Shown here: piece after piece, positions 1 to 9,273 of the stretch | How the letters are laid out: the number at the start of each line of letters is the position of its first letter | Numbering within the stretch: position 1 is the stretch's first letter | IMG/VR virus record: IMGVR_UViG_3300036398_002697 | Location: 1-59,242 of that record | Origin: a virus | DNA: 59,242 nt | Reading direction: 5' to 3' (one strand) | Notes under the pieces: model-generated | Seen by the model: the letters and a program-made list of their open reading frames with translations, nothing else | Database searches by the model: none | What the model was told of the DNA's origin: nothing | Program-made: the position numbers and the translations under genes

Positions 1-638
1 TTGATACTATTCTTGACGGAGATTCCGAAAAGAAAAGTTTAGGATCAATGGCAAATGTTTGGAAATCTTTGCTTGAGATTGATTCAACATTAAACATTGG
101 ACTTTCTCCGATTGATGTTGGTCAAGCACTTGTCTATGTTGATAAACCAGCAGCGCGAAGATATTCGAAAGCAAACTTGAATCTTGTGCAGCACAAAGCA
201 AAGATTTTTGAATCAAAAGTTCATCATCTCATCTATCTAAATGAGATGTCTATTCATGATTTTATTCCAGCACTAGATGGTATTATCACTGCGGATATAT
301 GTCCTGGGAAATCAGTGAATAAAGATTTACTTAAATATGTTGATTATCTCTTTATTTCTGATGAAGATATTGATGATGATTTATCTGATTATGTGAAGGC
401 AACAAAAGGATATGTAGTGCTCCATAGTTCGTCAGGAAGCGTTGTATCAAATGGAGAGAATGAGTTCTTCTATAAACTACCAGAAGAACTTATGCTTAAG
501 GGAGTGAACGTTCTTGGTGCTGGTGACACATTCGCTTCTTGCTTATTATATAAATTACTAAGGAATGTGGGAGACATCCATAACTGGATTGAATTTGCTC
601 ATTTAAAGACAACTGAAATTATTAGGAATTCAATATGA
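1..638 (+). CDS. PfkB-family sugar kinase, 5' end cut by window
   Basis: The frame is open from base 3 through the window edge, so the true start lies upstream and the ATG at 48 is internal. The 3' part carries the PfkB second signature, LGAGDTFASCLL, whose Asp is the catalytic base, and the left end (SLGSMANVWKSL) looks like a diverged first signature. PfkB (ribokinase-family) enzymes phosphorylate sugars with ATP. The visible 211 residues lack perhaps 30-90 N-terminal residues of a normal kinase. It overlaps the next gene by 4 bases, so kinase and nucleotidyltransferase/isomerase are translationally coupled. That suggests it supplies a sugar phosphate for NDP-sugar synthesis; the substrate cannot be told. 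Confidence 0.8.
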   Translation, partial: DTILDGDSEKKSLGSMANVWKSLLEIDSTLNIGLSPIDVGQALVYVDKPAARRYSKANLNLVQHKAKIFESKVHHLIYLNEMSIHDFIPALDGIITADICPGKSVNKDLLKYVDYLFISDEDIDDDLSDYVKATKGYVVLHSSSGSVVSNGENEFFYKLPEELMLKGVNVLGAGDTFASCLLYKLLRNVGDIHNWIEFAHLKTTEIIRNSI

Positions 639-1792
639 AACCAAATGTTCTTGTTCCGATGGCGGGACTTGGTAGTAGATTTATTAAAGAAGGATTTAAA
701 GTACCGAAGCAACTTATCAATATTAAAGATAAGCATCTCATTGATATTTCTCTTGATTGTCTTAATTACGAAGATTGTAACTTAATCTTTGTAGTTAGAG
801 ACGAAACTGTCTATAATTTTCATATTGATGAACTACTAAAGAAAAAGTTTGGTGATGATATCAAGATTGTGATTCTTGATAAACTTACTGATGGATCTGT
901 ATGTAGTTGTTTATATGCTGAAGATTATATTGATAACGATGCACCTCTTGTGATTCATACTTTGGATATTGAATTCCGCCCAGTATTTGATCCTCATACA
1001 ATCAATGATTTGGATGCAGATGGACTTCTTTTGACATTCAAATCAAACTCTGCAAACTATAGTTATGCTGATGTTGATGAATCTGGATATGTGAAGAGAA
1101 CTGCTGAGAAAAAAGCAATCAGTTCTAATGCATGTGTTGGAATCTATGGATTCAAAAAAGGTTCTGACTTCTGCAGTTATGCACGAGAAATGATTGCAAA
1201 GGATATCAGAACTAAAAACGAGTTCTATATTGCACCTTTGTACAATCTTCTCATTGATGATGGTAAGAAGATTGTTACTTCAGATGTAGATAAGATGCAT
1301 GTCTTTGGAACTCCTGATGAGTTTCACTTCTATAAGGAGAATGTAATCCGTAAGATTGGTGATAAACCTATTGCAATTTGCTCAGATCATTCTGGATTTG
1401 AAGCAAAGGAAGAGTTCAAACATATTCTTGAAAAGCATAATCTTGAATATATTGATTTTGGAACTATTCTTAATAAGGATTGTGACTATAGTGACTACAT
1501 TGCACAAGCAGTTAAAGCAATTGCTGAGCGTGATTGTGATTATGGATTTGGTTTCTGTCGCACGGGACAGGGTGTAAACATCTGCGCGAACAAATACAAA
1601 GGTATTCGTTCGGCACTTATCTATGATGACTTCTCTATGGAAATGGCCATTCGTCATAATTGTGCAAACTTCTTTGCTATTCCTGCGAAGGATTATACTG
1701 TTGAGAAGTTAGACAAGTACCTAGAACTATGCTCAACTCATAGTTTTGATGGTGGTCGGCATCAAGTTCGCATTCAGGAGTTAGAAAAGTGA
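635..1792 (+). CDS. Sugar nucleotidyltransferase fused to RpiB/LacAB-like isomerase
   Basis: Two domains are visible. Residues 1-240 are a nucleotidyltransferase: the N-terminal PMAGLGSRF with a following conserved Lys (KVPKQL) is the nucleotide-binding loop of sugar-1-phosphate nucleotidyltransferases. From about residue 244 (KPIAICSDHSGFEAKEEF) to the end it is a RpiB/LacAB sugar-phosphate isomerase, with the catalytic Cys in GFCRTGQGVNICANK, the IRHNCANF His motif and the C-terminal FDGGRHQ. RpiB interconverts aldose and ketose phosphates. The fusion, next to a PfkB kinase, puts isomerase, kinase and nucleotidyltransferase activities side by side, resembling the GmhA/HldE heptose route. 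Substrate identity is inference. Confidence 0.85.
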   Translation: MKPNVLVPMAGLGSRFIKEGFKVPKQLINIKDKHLIDISLDCLNYEDCNLIFVVRDETVYNFHIDELLKKKFGDDIKIVILDKLTDGSVCSCLYAEDYIDNDAPLVIHTLDIEFRPVFDPHTINDLDADGLLLTFKSNSANYSYADVDESGYVKRTAEKKAISSNACVGIYGFKKGSDFCSYAREMIAKDIRTKNEFYIAPLYNLLIDDGKKIVTSDVDKMHVFGTPDEFHFYKENVIRKIGDKPIAICSDHSGFEAKEEFKHILEKHNLEYIDFGTILNKDCDYSDYIAQAVKAIAERDCDYGFGFCRTGQGVNICANKYKGIRSALIYDDFSMEMAIRHNCANFFAIPAKDYTVEKLDKYLELCSTHSFDGGRHQVRIQELEK

Positions 1793-2109
1793 TTCAAGCA
1801 AATATTACTGACTTTAAAGCAGGATGGTTTGTTGGTGATTTTGAACCATCTATTTTTAAGAATCCATTCTTTGAAGTAGCACATCATAAGCATAAAAAGG
1901 GATGCAAAACTTTTCCTCATACTCATAAGGTTACCAATGAGTTAAACTACATTGTCTCTGGTGATCTTAAAGTTAATGGTAAATTTATGTCTACAGGTGA
2001 TATGTGGATTTATGAACCAAATGAAGTATCAGATGTGGAGTTTCTTGAAGATTCTGAATTGATCATTGTTAGATGGCCATCTATTCCTTCAGATAAGTAC
2101 ATGGTATGA
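1789..2109 (+). CDS. Small cupin-domain protein
   Basis: This 106-residue single-domain protein has a cupin pattern: FPHTHKVTNELNYIVSGD (metal-binding His pair and Glu) followed by a glycine-containing second strand (STGDMWIYEP). Small cupins bind metals and act as sugar isomerases, epimerases or sensors. In this operon a sugar-modifying role is plausible but unproven. The start is GTG at 1789, overlapping the upstream stop as GTGA, the coupling seen across this operon; no ATG lies nearby. Confidence 0.7.
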   Translation: MIQANITDFKAGWFVGDFEPSIFKNPFFEVAHHKHKKGCKTFPHTHKVTNELNYIVSGDLKVNGKFMSTGDMWIYEPNEVSDVEFLEDSELIIVRWPSIPSDKYMV

Positions 2110-2558
2110 AACTGATAGCACATAGAGGTAATACCACAGGACCTAATCCTTTAGAGGAAAATAAACCAGAATATATTGAGAGTGCAATCTCAGAAGGTTA
2201 TGATTCTGAGATTGATTTGTGGTATAAAGACAATTCTTTCTACCTAGGACATGATGAACCTCAGTATGAAATTAGTGCTCTATGGTTATACAAAAATAAA
2301 GAATCTTTATGGATTCATTGTAAAAACTACGACGCTCTTGAAAAAATATCAAACTCACCTGTAGATTATAATTTCTTCTGGCACGAAACAGATAAGTTTA
2401 CTCTCACAAGTAAAGGATATATCTGGACTTATCCTGGACAATCAGTAGGATGCAATTCTGTAGTAGTGATGCCAGAAACTACTAAAGATGGTATAATAAA
2501 TGTAAGTAACTATGAATGCTATGCTGTTTGTAGTGATTATGTGAGAGAAATAAAATGA
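2106..2558 (+). CDS. Glycerophosphodiester phosphodiesterase-like (PLC-like) protein
   Basis: The N-terminus MKLIAHRGN with ENKPEYIESAISEGYDSEID and YLGHDEP matches the core of the GDPD family: the HRG histidine, the Glu/Asp metal ligands and the following GHD. These enzymes cut phosphodiesters of glycerol or head groups using a divalent metal. At 150 residues it is shorter than usual GDPDs (about 240), so it is a minimal TIM-barrel half or a diverged binding protein. It starts with an ATGA overlap to the cupin gene and ends with an ATGA overlap to the next gene. It may act on phosphoglycerol decorations of a surface glycan (inference). Confidence 0.6.
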   Translation: MKLIAHRGNTTGPNPLEENKPEYIESAISEGYDSEIDLWYKDNSFYLGHDEPQYEISALWLYKNKESLWIHCKNYDALEKISNSPVDYNFFWHETDKFTLTSKGYIWTYPGQSVGCNSVVVMPETTKDGIINVSNYECYAVCSDYVREIK

Positions 2559-3295
2559 AAGTAGCATTATGTTTATCTGGTCAACCTAGAGTTGTTGATG
2601 TTGGATTTCATAAATTAAATCAGGCAATTCTTCAACACAACGATGTTGATGTATTCATTCATACTTGGTTTGATTCAGAAAATCTCAGCACTAATTCAGT
2701 TATACCTGGAAGAGAATCTCATAGATTAGATCCTCAAGCAATTGATAAACTTGTTCATTATTATCAACCAAAAAGAATAATGGTTGAGAAACCGAAGAAA
2801 TGGACAAGAAGATATGAATTTCCTGATAAGGTATTCACTCATTCTCATACATGGGCACTTGAAGTTCCTTCTGGATTAGAAGTAGCAAAGGATTATATTT
2901 GCGATACTACGAATAGTATGTTCTATAGTATTATGATTGCAAACCTTTTGAAAGAGCAGTATTCAGTAGAAACTGGCACTGAATATGATTTAGTAATTAG
3001 AAATAGAATTGACTACTCACCTCATGTAGTGTTAAAATTGGATGAGGTATCTGTAAATGATGATACATTAATATATCAAGATCTATACCAACCTGATGGT
3101 ATGATTAGTGATTGGTTTGGTATGGGTTCAACAAATACAATGAATGTATTCTGTGGTGTCTATAATCAAATAGGACAACTCATTCGACAATCAAATGAGA
3201 TTGATGGATATTGGTGTAATGAACTTCTTCTAAAACACCATATTGCAAATAACAAAATCAAAACAAATCCCGTAGATTATCAAGTTCATTACTAA
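2555..3295 (+). CDS. Putative glycosyltransferase-like protein (ALCLSGQPR family)
   Basis: The 246-residue protein opens with [12 protein letters not shown], an N-terminal motif I associate with glycan-cluster proteins of bacteria and giant or large viruses, followed by [26 protein letters not shown] segment around residue 145 is the usual acidic/basic core of that group. No enzymatic proof can be read from the sequence. It is embedded in the sugar operon, overlapping the upstream gene by 4 bases and ending one base before gmd. A role in glycan assembly is likely; glycosyltransferase activity is inference. Confidence 0.5.
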   Translation: MKVALCLSGQPRVVDVGFHKLNQAILQHNDVDVFIHTWFDSENLSTNSVIPGRESHRLDPQAIDKLVHYYQPKRIMVEKPKKWTRRYEFPDKVFTHSHTWALEVPSGLEVAKDYICDTTNSMFYSIMIANLLKEQYSVETGTEYDLVIRNRIDYSPHVVLKLDEVSVNDDTLIYQDLYQPDGMISDWFGMGSTNTMNVFCGVYNQIGQLIRQSNEIDGYWCNELLLKHHIANNKIKTNPVDYQVHY

Positions 3296-3296
3296 T

Positions 3297-4322
3297 ATGA
3301 AAAAAGCACTTATCACTGGTATTACTGGGCAAGATGGATCTTATCTTGCGGATCTCCTTTTAGGTAAAGGATATGAAGTTCATGGAATCATTCGTAGGAA
3401 TTCTACATCTGATTGTACAGATAGAATTAACTATCTTCTAGGAAATCCTAAGATTACATTGCATTATGGAGATCTAACTGACTTCTCTAACATCACCTCT
3501 ATCATTCAAGAAACACGTCCTGATGAGATTTATAATCTTGCAGCACAAAGTCATGTAAAAGTATCCTTCTCAAATGCACTCTATACTGCTGATGTAGATG
3601 CTCTTGGGGTGTGTCGCATTCTTGAAGCAATTAGAATTCTTGGATTGATTAATACAACTAAGTTTTATCAAGCAAGCACATCAGAAATGTATGGACTTGT
3701 TCAAGCAATTCCTCAAAGAGAAGATACAAAGTTTCATCCACGCTCTCCTTATGGCGTAGCAAAACTATATGCACACTGGATCACGAAAAACTATCGTGAA
3801 GCATATGGTTTATTTGGATGCAGTGGTATTCTTTTTAATCATGAAAGTCCTCGTCGTGGAGAAACTTTTGTGACGCGCAAGATTACCAAAACTCTTGCAG
3901 AGATTAAAAACGGTAAGCGCACTGCTCCACTTGAACTTGGTAATATGGATGCAAAACGTGATTGGGGTCATGCAAAGGACTATGTTGAAGCAATGTGGTT
4001 AATGCTTCAGAACGAAGAACCTGATGATTATGTCGTTGCCATGGGCGAGCAGCACTCTGTCCGCGAGTTTGTAAATATTGCATGTAATCATTTTGGATTT
4101 GATATTGAATGGTCTGGTAAGGGCGTAGAAGAAGTCGCAACTATCAAAGATACTGGCGAAGTTTTGGTTAAGGTTAATCCTGAATTTTATCGTCCTGCGG
4201 AAGTAGATTCTCTAGTTGGAGATCCTACTTATACTAGAGAAAGAATTGGATGGAAACCTAAGTATTCTTTTGCGGATCTTGTAAAAGAAATGTGTGATAG
4301 TGATCTGGAGGCAACAAAGTGA
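3297..4322 (+). CDS. gmd: GDP-mannose 4,6-dehydratase
   Basis: This full-length (341 aa) extended short-chain dehydrogenase has the NAD(P) loop GITGQDG (G8, G11, G14), the Gmd-typical [10 protein letters not shown], the catalytic Thr128 and Glu130 in STSEMYG, and Tyr152/Lys156 in [11 protein letters not shown]. The [17 protein letters not shown] segment is diagnostic for Gmd. It converts GDP-mannose to GDP-4-keto-6-deoxymannose, the precursor of GDP-fucose, GDP-rhamnose and GDP-perosamine. The GT11 fucosyltransferase three genes on would use GDP-fucose. No recognisable GDP-fucose synthase (Fcl) is here, unless the SDR at 6991 does that step or the host provides it. Confidence 0.95.
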   Translation: MKKALITGITGQDGSYLADLLLGKGYEVHGIIRRNSTSDCTDRINYLLGNPKITLHYGDLTDFSNITSIIQETRPDEIYNLAAQSHVKVSFSNALYTADVDALGVCRILEAIRILGLINTTKFYQASTSEMYGLVQAIPQREDTKFHPRSPYGVAKLYAHWITKNYREAYGLFGCSGILFNHESPRRGETFVTRKITKTLAEIKNGKRTAPLELGNMDAKRDWGHAKDYVEAMWLMLQNEEPDDYVVAMGEQHSVREFVNIACNHFGFDIEWSGKGVEEVATIKDTGEVLVKVNPEFYRPAEVDSLVGDPTYTRERIGWKPKYSFADLVKEMCDSDLEATK

Positions 4323-5254
4323 AAAATAAGATTGTATTTTGGGTAGAGAATAAACCATATCAAACCTTTTCTTACATCTATGCTGGAATGAAGAAAGCAT
4401 TTGAAAGGTTGGGATGTGAAGTTTATTGGTTTAGTGATCAATCTTTTCCTTCACAATCTGAATTTGATTATTCAAACTGCATTTTCTTTGTAGATAATCA
4501 AGGACCTCTTGATTATAATGTGCCTATTGTTAATACTGGAATCTATTTTGCATATGATAAATTTACCAATGTTAACAAATATCTTGATAAAGTTAGATGT
4601 TTGGTAAATTATCGAGTCGCAGAGTTTAAGAAACCTATTCCAGATGATGATCGTTATGTTGAGATTGAAAAGGGCGTAACTTTTGATACTCAAGCACCAG
4701 AACCTTATAACGTTGTTTACTTTAGTTGGGCAACAAATTTAATGCCTGAAGAAATTGATTTGGACTGGGTAAACAAAGAACGCAATAATGAATATAACTT
4801 CGTAGGAACTATTCATGCTCCTAGATCAAATGCAGAACCACTTCATCAACAATTCATTGAGATTGTAAAGAATAAAGGTATTCCATTTAATCATTATGAT
4901 CCAAATATAAATCCTGCAACAGATGAAGAGCATGTGAATATTCTGCAGAGATCAATGTTTGTTCCTGACTTCAGACCACAAGAACAAAAAGACAATTGGT
5001 ATCTTCCTTGCAGAGTTCTAAAAGCAATTAGTTATGGATGTCTTGCAGTTTCTGATGCACCATACCTAAAGCACTTTATTGATGACAGCATTCTTACTTC
5101 AGAAAATGCTCAGGAAATTTTTGATCTTGGTATGGAAAATCAAAACAATAAAGAACTCATCCTTCATCAAATGGAAATTGTAAAGAGAGATCATACATAT
5201 TTGAATCGTTGTAGAGGTATTCTTAAAATCGTAGAACAGGTTAGATGTCAATGA
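4319..5254 (+). CDS. Putative GT-B-type glycosyltransferase
   Basis: The 311-residue protein starts with [22 protein letters not shown] and its C-terminal half has [20 protein letters not shown], the pattern of a GT-B donor-binding domain (variable loop, then ..A.S.G...VSDAP). FVGTIHAPR in the middle fits the interdomain strand. The start is GTG at 4319, overlapping the gmd stop as GTGA. Donor and acceptor are unknown. It lies between two nucleotide-sugar dehydratases, so a deoxysugar transferase is reasonable. Confidence 0.55.
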   Translation: MKNKIVFWVENKPYQTFSYIYAGMKKAFERLGCEVYWFSDQSFPSQSEFDYSNCIFFVDNQGPLDYNVPIVNTGIYFAYDKFTNVNKYLDKVRCLVNYRVAEFKKPIPDDDRYVEIEKGVTFDTQAPEPYNVVYFSWATNLMPEEIDLDWVNKERNNEYNFVGTIHAPRSNAEPLHQQFIEIVKNKGIPFNHYDPNINPATDEEHVNILQRSMFVPDFRPQEQKDNWYLPCRVLKAISYGCLAVSDAPYLKHFIDDSILTSENAQEIFDLGMENQNNKELILHQMEIVKRDHTYLNRCRGILKIVEQVRCQ

Positions 5255-6186
5255 TATTTGTAACTGGTGGCGCTGGATTTATTGGAAGTAACTTTGTTCA
5301 TTTTTTAACAGAAAGAACGGATGAAGAAATAGTTGTTGTTGATAGGTTTAGTTATGCAGCAGACATGATGAATTTATATCCACTTTCACAACATAATATT
5401 GCAAGAGTGGATATTAGTAATCTAGAAAATCTTAGAGATCTGTTTGAAAGATATAAACCTTCAAAAATTTTTCATTTTGCTGCAGAAAGTCATGTTGATA
5501 ACTCAATTAAAGATGTTACACCTTTCATTGAATCAAACGTTATTGGAACAGTAAATCTTCTTCGTCTTTCTGTTGATTATGGAGTGGAGATGTTTCATCA
5601 CATTTCTACAGACGAAGTTTATGGATCACTTGGATATGATGATTCTTCTTTCACAGAAAAAACACCATATGATCCACAAAATCCATACTCTGCATCAAAA
5701 GCAGCAAGTGATCATTTTGTGATGGCATTTCACAACACATATGGACTTCCAGTTAAGATTACAAACTGCTCCAATAACTATGGTCCAAGACAAAACGTAG
5801 AGAAACTTATTCCTAAGACAATCACAAATATTTTGAAAGGAAATAGAATTCCTGTTTATGGTAAAGGAGAAAATATTCGTGATTGGATTTATGTTGAGGA
5901 TCATTGTGAAGCAATTTACGAAGTTTTTAATCATGGAAGAGTAGGTGAAAAGTATAATATTGGCGGAGAGTGTGAAGTCAAAAATATTGATCTAGTTAAA
6001 ACACTTTTAAATCTTCTTAATGCATCAGAAGAATTGATTGAATATGTTCAAGATCGTCCAGGACATGACTTGCGATATTCGATTGACAATGCTAAGATAC
6101 AATCAGAACTAGGTTGGACACCAAAGTATTCGCTGGAAAGTGGATTAGAAAAAACTATTAAATGGTATAGGAATGATAGGTTTTAA
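5251..6186 (+). CDS. rfbB: dTDP-glucose 4,6-dehydratase
   Basis: The protein starts [15 protein letters not shown]. The ATG at 5251 overlaps the previous stop as ATGA and fits family N-termini better than the ATG at 5245. Seen are the NAD loop GGAGFIG (6-12), AAESHVDNSI, the catalytic STDEVYG (T120, D121, E122), Tyr146/Lys150 in NPYSASKAASDH, and the RmlB-typical NNYGPRQNVEKLIP and RDWIYVEDHC. It makes dTDP-4-keto-6-deoxyglucose, precursor of rhamnose, fucosamine and many other deoxysugars. RmlA, RmlC and RmlD are not recognised here, so the host or genes outside the window must supply neighbours in the pathway. Confidence 0.93.
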   Translation: MIFVTGGAGFIGSNFVHFLTERTDEEIVVVDRFSYAADMMNLYPLSQHNIARVDISNLENLRDLFERYKPSKIFHFAAESHVDNSIKDVTPFIESNVIGTVNLLRLSVDYGVEMFHHISTDEVYGSLGYDDSSFTEKTPYDPQNPYSASKAASDHFVMAFHNTYGLPVKITNCSNNYGPRQNVEKLIPKTITNILKGNRIPVYGKGENIRDWIYVEDHCEAIYEVFNHGRVGEKYNIGGECEVKNIDLVKTLLNLLNASEELIEYVQDRPGHDLRYSIDNAKIQSELGWTPKYSLESGLEKTIKWYRNDRF

Positions 6187-6994
6187 TTATCTTGGTAAAA
6201 TGGGTCAACTGGGAAATCAAATGTTCCAGTATGCATCTCTTCGTGGAATTGCAAAAAATCTTGGGTATAATTTCTGCATTCCATATCACAATGAAGTAGT
6301 TTCTGATGGACTAGGTAATAAATTGAGGATTGAATTATTCGATCCTTTTGTAATGTCAAATGTTACTCAACTCAATATTCAAACCATTGACCAAGACAGA
6401 CCGACTGTTGTAGAAGAAGGATTTGCCTTTGATAAAAATATCTTTGATGAATGTCCAGATTGGGTAAATCTTCAAGGATATTTTCAAACTGAAAAATATT
6501 TTAAAAATATTGAAGATGAAATTCGTCAGGACTTCACCTTTAAAAATGAAATCTCTCTTCTTTGTAAACATAAAATGAGTGAAGTTGATAGACCTGTTGC
6601 ACTTCATATTCGTCGTGGTGATTTTCTAATCAACTCTGCAAATCATAATAATCTTGGACTTGATTATTATGAGGCATCTTTGGAAAAGTTTGATAGCAAT
6701 AGAACAGTCATAATCTTTTCCGATGATCCTGAATGGTGCAAAGAACAATCTCTATTTGAAGATGATAGGTTCTTGGTTTCAGAAGGAAATGATAGTTATA
6801 CTGATCTATGTCTAATGAGTTTGTGTGCAGATTTTATTATTGCTAACTCAACTTTCTCTTGGTGGGGCGCATGGTTATCTAAGAGCGTAAACAAGGTAGT
6901 GTGTGCTCCTGATCCAAAGAAATGGTTTGGTTCTAACAATGCACATCTCGACACAAGTGATTTGATTCCTGAGGAATGGACTATCGTTAAATGA
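6173..6994 (+). CDS. GT11 alpha-1,2-fucosyltransferase
   Basis: The three hallmarks of the GT11 family are present: LGNQMFQYA near residue 15, HIRRGD at 145-150 (GDP-fucose binding) and NSTFSWWGAWL at 225-235, plus QGYFQTEKYF at 101-110. GT11 enzymes add fucose alpha-1,2 to a terminal galactose, the H-antigen reaction in animals. The length (273 aa) is full. It overlaps rfbB by 14 bases and the next SDR by 4. Gmd upstream would feed GDP-fucose synthesis, and the GT6 gene one position downstream could use the fucosylated product. The acceptor glycan is unknown. Confidence 0.92.
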   Translation: MIGFNYLGKMGQLGNQMFQYASLRGIAKNLGYNFCIPYHNEVVSDGLGNKLRIELFDPFVMSNVTQLNIQTIDQDRPTVVEEGFAFDKNIFDECPDWVNLQGYFQTEKYFKNIEDEIRQDFTFKNEISLLCKHKMSEVDRPVALHIRRGDFLINSANHNNLGLDYYEASLEKFDSNRTVIIFSDDPEWCKEQSLFEDDRFLVSEGNDSYTDLCLMSLCADFIIANSTFSWWGAWLSKSVNKVVCAPDPKKWFGSNNAHLDTSDLIPEEWTIVK

Positions 6995-7776
6995 TTTACG
7001 TTACAGGTGCTAATGGATTAATCGGATCAAGATTTTTAGAAATTTATGATGGAGAAGTCACTACAATTTCTTACAGAGATGAAGTTGTTGATGTCTTTGA
7101 ATCTCATGAAAATTCTTGCTTGATTCATCTTGCATGGTCTTCTACAACTAGAAATACCTATGATGAATTTAAAAAAGTTATTAAAAATGATGTAACTAAT
7201 AGCAAAACTTTATTTGACTACTATGTAAAGAAGAATCCAAATGGAAAGGTTATATTCATTTCCTCTGCTGGAGATTTGCATCTTGGCCACAATAGAACTG
7301 TTTGGGAACAGCATGAACCATCACCACACTCTTTATATGGAGAGTGTAAACTTCATGTAGAAAATATGCTAAAGGAACTTTCATGTAAAACCGTTGTGCT
7401 TAGAACTTCTAATGTTTGGGGAGCAAATGTTAGTGACAGCAGAGTAAATGGTTTAGTTGATAAACTTATTAATTCATTGAACACTGATAGAGTAATTGAA
7501 ATTTTTGCAGATCTAAAAACAAGAGTAGATTTAATTCATATTGATGACTTTGTTGATCTACTCATCAAAGTTGTTGATAAAAATTTAGAAAACCAACACG
7601 AATTGTTTCTGGTTGGAAGACAATCTTTGTCAATATGTGATATAATAGATATAGTATCAAAACGTGGATCTTTAAATCTTAGAATCAATCAAAAAGCAGA
7701 AAAGACGTATTTGCATATTGAAAATTCTAAAGTTAGAAGAACTTTTGATTGGCAACCAAATCATATTTTAAAATGA
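6991..7776 (+). CDS. NAD-dependent epimerase/dehydratase (extended SDR)
   Basis: The N-terminal MIYVTGANGLIGSRF has the Rossmann glycine motif; ISSAGDLHLG and SLYGECKLHVE give the Ser and Tyr-x3-Lys active site. At 261 residues it is at the short end, like RmlD or GDP-fucose-synthase-type reductases. It sits directly after the fucosyltransferase, so it could complete GDP-fucose from the Gmd product or reduce the RmlB product; this is inference. Coupled by ATGA overlaps on both sides. Confidence 0.75.
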   Translation: MIYVTGANGLIGSRFLEIYDGEVTTISYRDEVVDVFESHENSCLIHLAWSSTTRNTYDEFKKVIKNDVTNSKTLFDYYVKKNPNGKVIFISSAGDLHLGHNRTVWEQHEPSPHSLYGECKLHVENMLKELSCKTVVLRTSNVWGANVSDSRVNGLVDKLINSLNTDRVIEIFADLKTRVDLIHIDDFVDLLIKVVDKNLENQHELFLVGRQSLSICDIIDIVSKRGSLNLRINQKAEKTYLHIENSKVRRTFDWQPNHILK

Positions 7777-8504
7777 AAATTGCAGTTACATTTTGGGGAA
7801 CTCAAAAATATATTGAGTTTCTTCCTCAGTGGTATGAAAGATTGGAAAAGTATTTTATTCCTGAAGTAGAAAAAAAATACTTTGTTTTTACTGATGGAGA
7901 TCTTGAAGGATCTCCAGATAATATTGTGAAGATGAAAATTCCTCACTATGGATTTCCAACAACTTATCATAAGACATTTGAAGAAATGTTAAAATTGAAG
8001 CATAAAGTTTCTGATTGTGATTGGTTGATATCTGTTGATGCTGATCTTTATGCATGGGAAGAAATTGAATATTCCGATTTCTTTGATGATGCTAAGAAGT
8101 ACATTGGTGTCCATCATCCTTGCCACAAAATTGGATTTCAACCACACAATCAATATCCAGGATCATACGACATAAATCCATTGTCAAATGCTTGCATTGA
8201 TGATAGTATTATGGATATGTCCGTGTATTATCAAGGATGTTTATGGGGAGGAAAAGTTCCTTTTATCTTTGACATGATAGAACAAATTGATCTTTGGACT
8301 AAAAAGGATGTTGATAATAATGTCTCTGCAAGATATTATGAAGAGAGTTATATGAACAAGTGGTTTCTAACTCATCGTGATGAAACACATACACTTGCTC
8401 CTGACTATGCTTTTCCAGAAATGTTCGAACAGTATTGTGAATTCCCCAAGAAAATGGTTCACCTTGCAAAAGATAATAAAGCATTAGAAAATAATCAGTG
8501 GTAA
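7773..8504 (+). CDS. GT6 (ABO/alpha-1,3-galactosyltransferase family) glycosyltransferase
   Basis: The start at 7773 (ATGA overlap) gives 243 residues. The order of motifs matches family GT6, which includes human A/B transferases: VFTDGD near 38-43, the metal site SVDADLY (D89, D91) equivalent to the human DVD, YYQGCLWGGKV at 152-161 equivalent to YYLGGFFGG, ARYYEESYMNKWFL with E191 at the place of the catalytic Glu303, then LAPDYAFPE and HLAKDNKALENN. GT6 enzymes move Gal or GalNAc to galactose with retention. Many bacterial GT6 lack the DxD metal motif; this one keeps it. A GT6 gene in cyanophage P-SSM2 has been noted before. Confidence 0.88.
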   Translation: MKIAVTFWGTQKYIEFLPQWYERLEKYFIPEVEKKYFVFTDGDLEGSPDNIVKMKIPHYGFPTTYHKTFEEMLKLKHKVSDCDWLISVDADLYAWEEIEYSDFFDDAKKYIGVHHPCHKIGFQPHNQYPGSYDINPLSNACIDDSIMDMSVYYQGCLWGGKVPFIFDMIEQIDLWTKKDVDNNVSARYYEESYMNKWFLTHRDETHTLAPDYAFPEMFEQYCEFPKKMVHLAKDNKALENNQW

Positions 8505-8508
8505 TTTT

Positions 8509-9273
8509 ATGAGAGTAAATGTTTACTATCACATTTGGTCTCCTGCAGATACTGATCTGTGGAAGATCATGGTTGATGAACAAATTAAAAGATTATATCG
8601 TTCAGGACTTACTGAAGTAGCAACTGTGAAGTGTGCTATTAATGGAGCACAAGCATCTAGAATCAAAGAGTTTGTTTCTCTCTATGATTGGATTAATATT
8701 GTGGATTGTAGAGATAGTGATGAAGAGTATGAAGGTTTTACTCTTAAACATCTCTACGAAGATTGCGTAAATGAACGAGCACACAAAGTGATGTACTTTC
8801 ATACAAAAGGAATTAGTCATTTTTGTGGTGTGAGAGACGTTTATTCTGATCGTAGAGTGCGAGCAATAAATAGTTGGAGACACCTCATGGAATGGGGTTG
8901 TATTGATAAATGGAAAGAAAATCTTGATAGGTTAGATACCTATCAGGTTACAGGAGTTAATTACTGTTTAGATCCATGGCCACATATGAGTGGTAATTTT
9001 TGGTGGGCGAGAGCAGATTATATTTCAACTCTTCAACATCCAACTAAACAAGCATTCAATCGTGAAAAAGAAGATTTTGGTCCTATTGAAAGAATGAATT
9101 TTGAAAAGTGGGTCGGTATGAAAGATCCATCAGTATTCAGTTTTTATAATCCTCCATTTAGTTACGACTTTAAGGATATGGTGCCTGATGTGCAACCTAC
9201 TCCTCCAGGTGAACCACATTGGTTCTGGTTATATCGTGACGACATTCATCCACACTATCTGAAAGAATCATGA
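8509..9273 (+). CDS. Putative glycosyltransferase (HTKGIS family)
   Basis: The 254-residue protein contains VMYFHTKGISHF, NSWRHLMEWGCIDKW and HMSGNFWWARADYI in order, a set I recognise from uncharacterised sugar-cluster proteins of phages and bacteria in which HTKG and GNFWWA are invariant. No classical DxD can be assigned with certainty. It lies four bases after the GT6 gene and overlaps the next by 4. Glycan assembly is inferred from context and family. Confidence 0.55.
   Translation: MRVNVYYHIWSPADTDLWKIMVDEQIKRLYRSGLTEVATVKCAINGAQASRIKEFVSLYDWINIVDCRDSDEEYEGFTLKHLYEDCVNERAHKVMYFHTKGISHFCGVRDVYSDRRVRAINSWRHLMEWGCIDKWKENLDRLDTYQVTGVNYCLDPWPHMSGNFWWARADYISTLQHPTKQAFNREKEDFGPIERMNFEKWVGMKDPSVFSFYNPPFSYDFKDMVPDVQPTPPGEPHWFWLYRDDIHPHYLKES

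Noticed and set aside
48-638. Complete small PfkB gene starting at ATG 48
   Set aside because: The frame is open through the window start and residues before ATG 48 continue the domain, so the gene is cut by the window.
6991-7776. Firm call of GDP-fucose synthase (Fcl)
   Set aside because: Only general SDR motifs are visible; Fcl-specific residues could not be identified, so it is left as an SDR.
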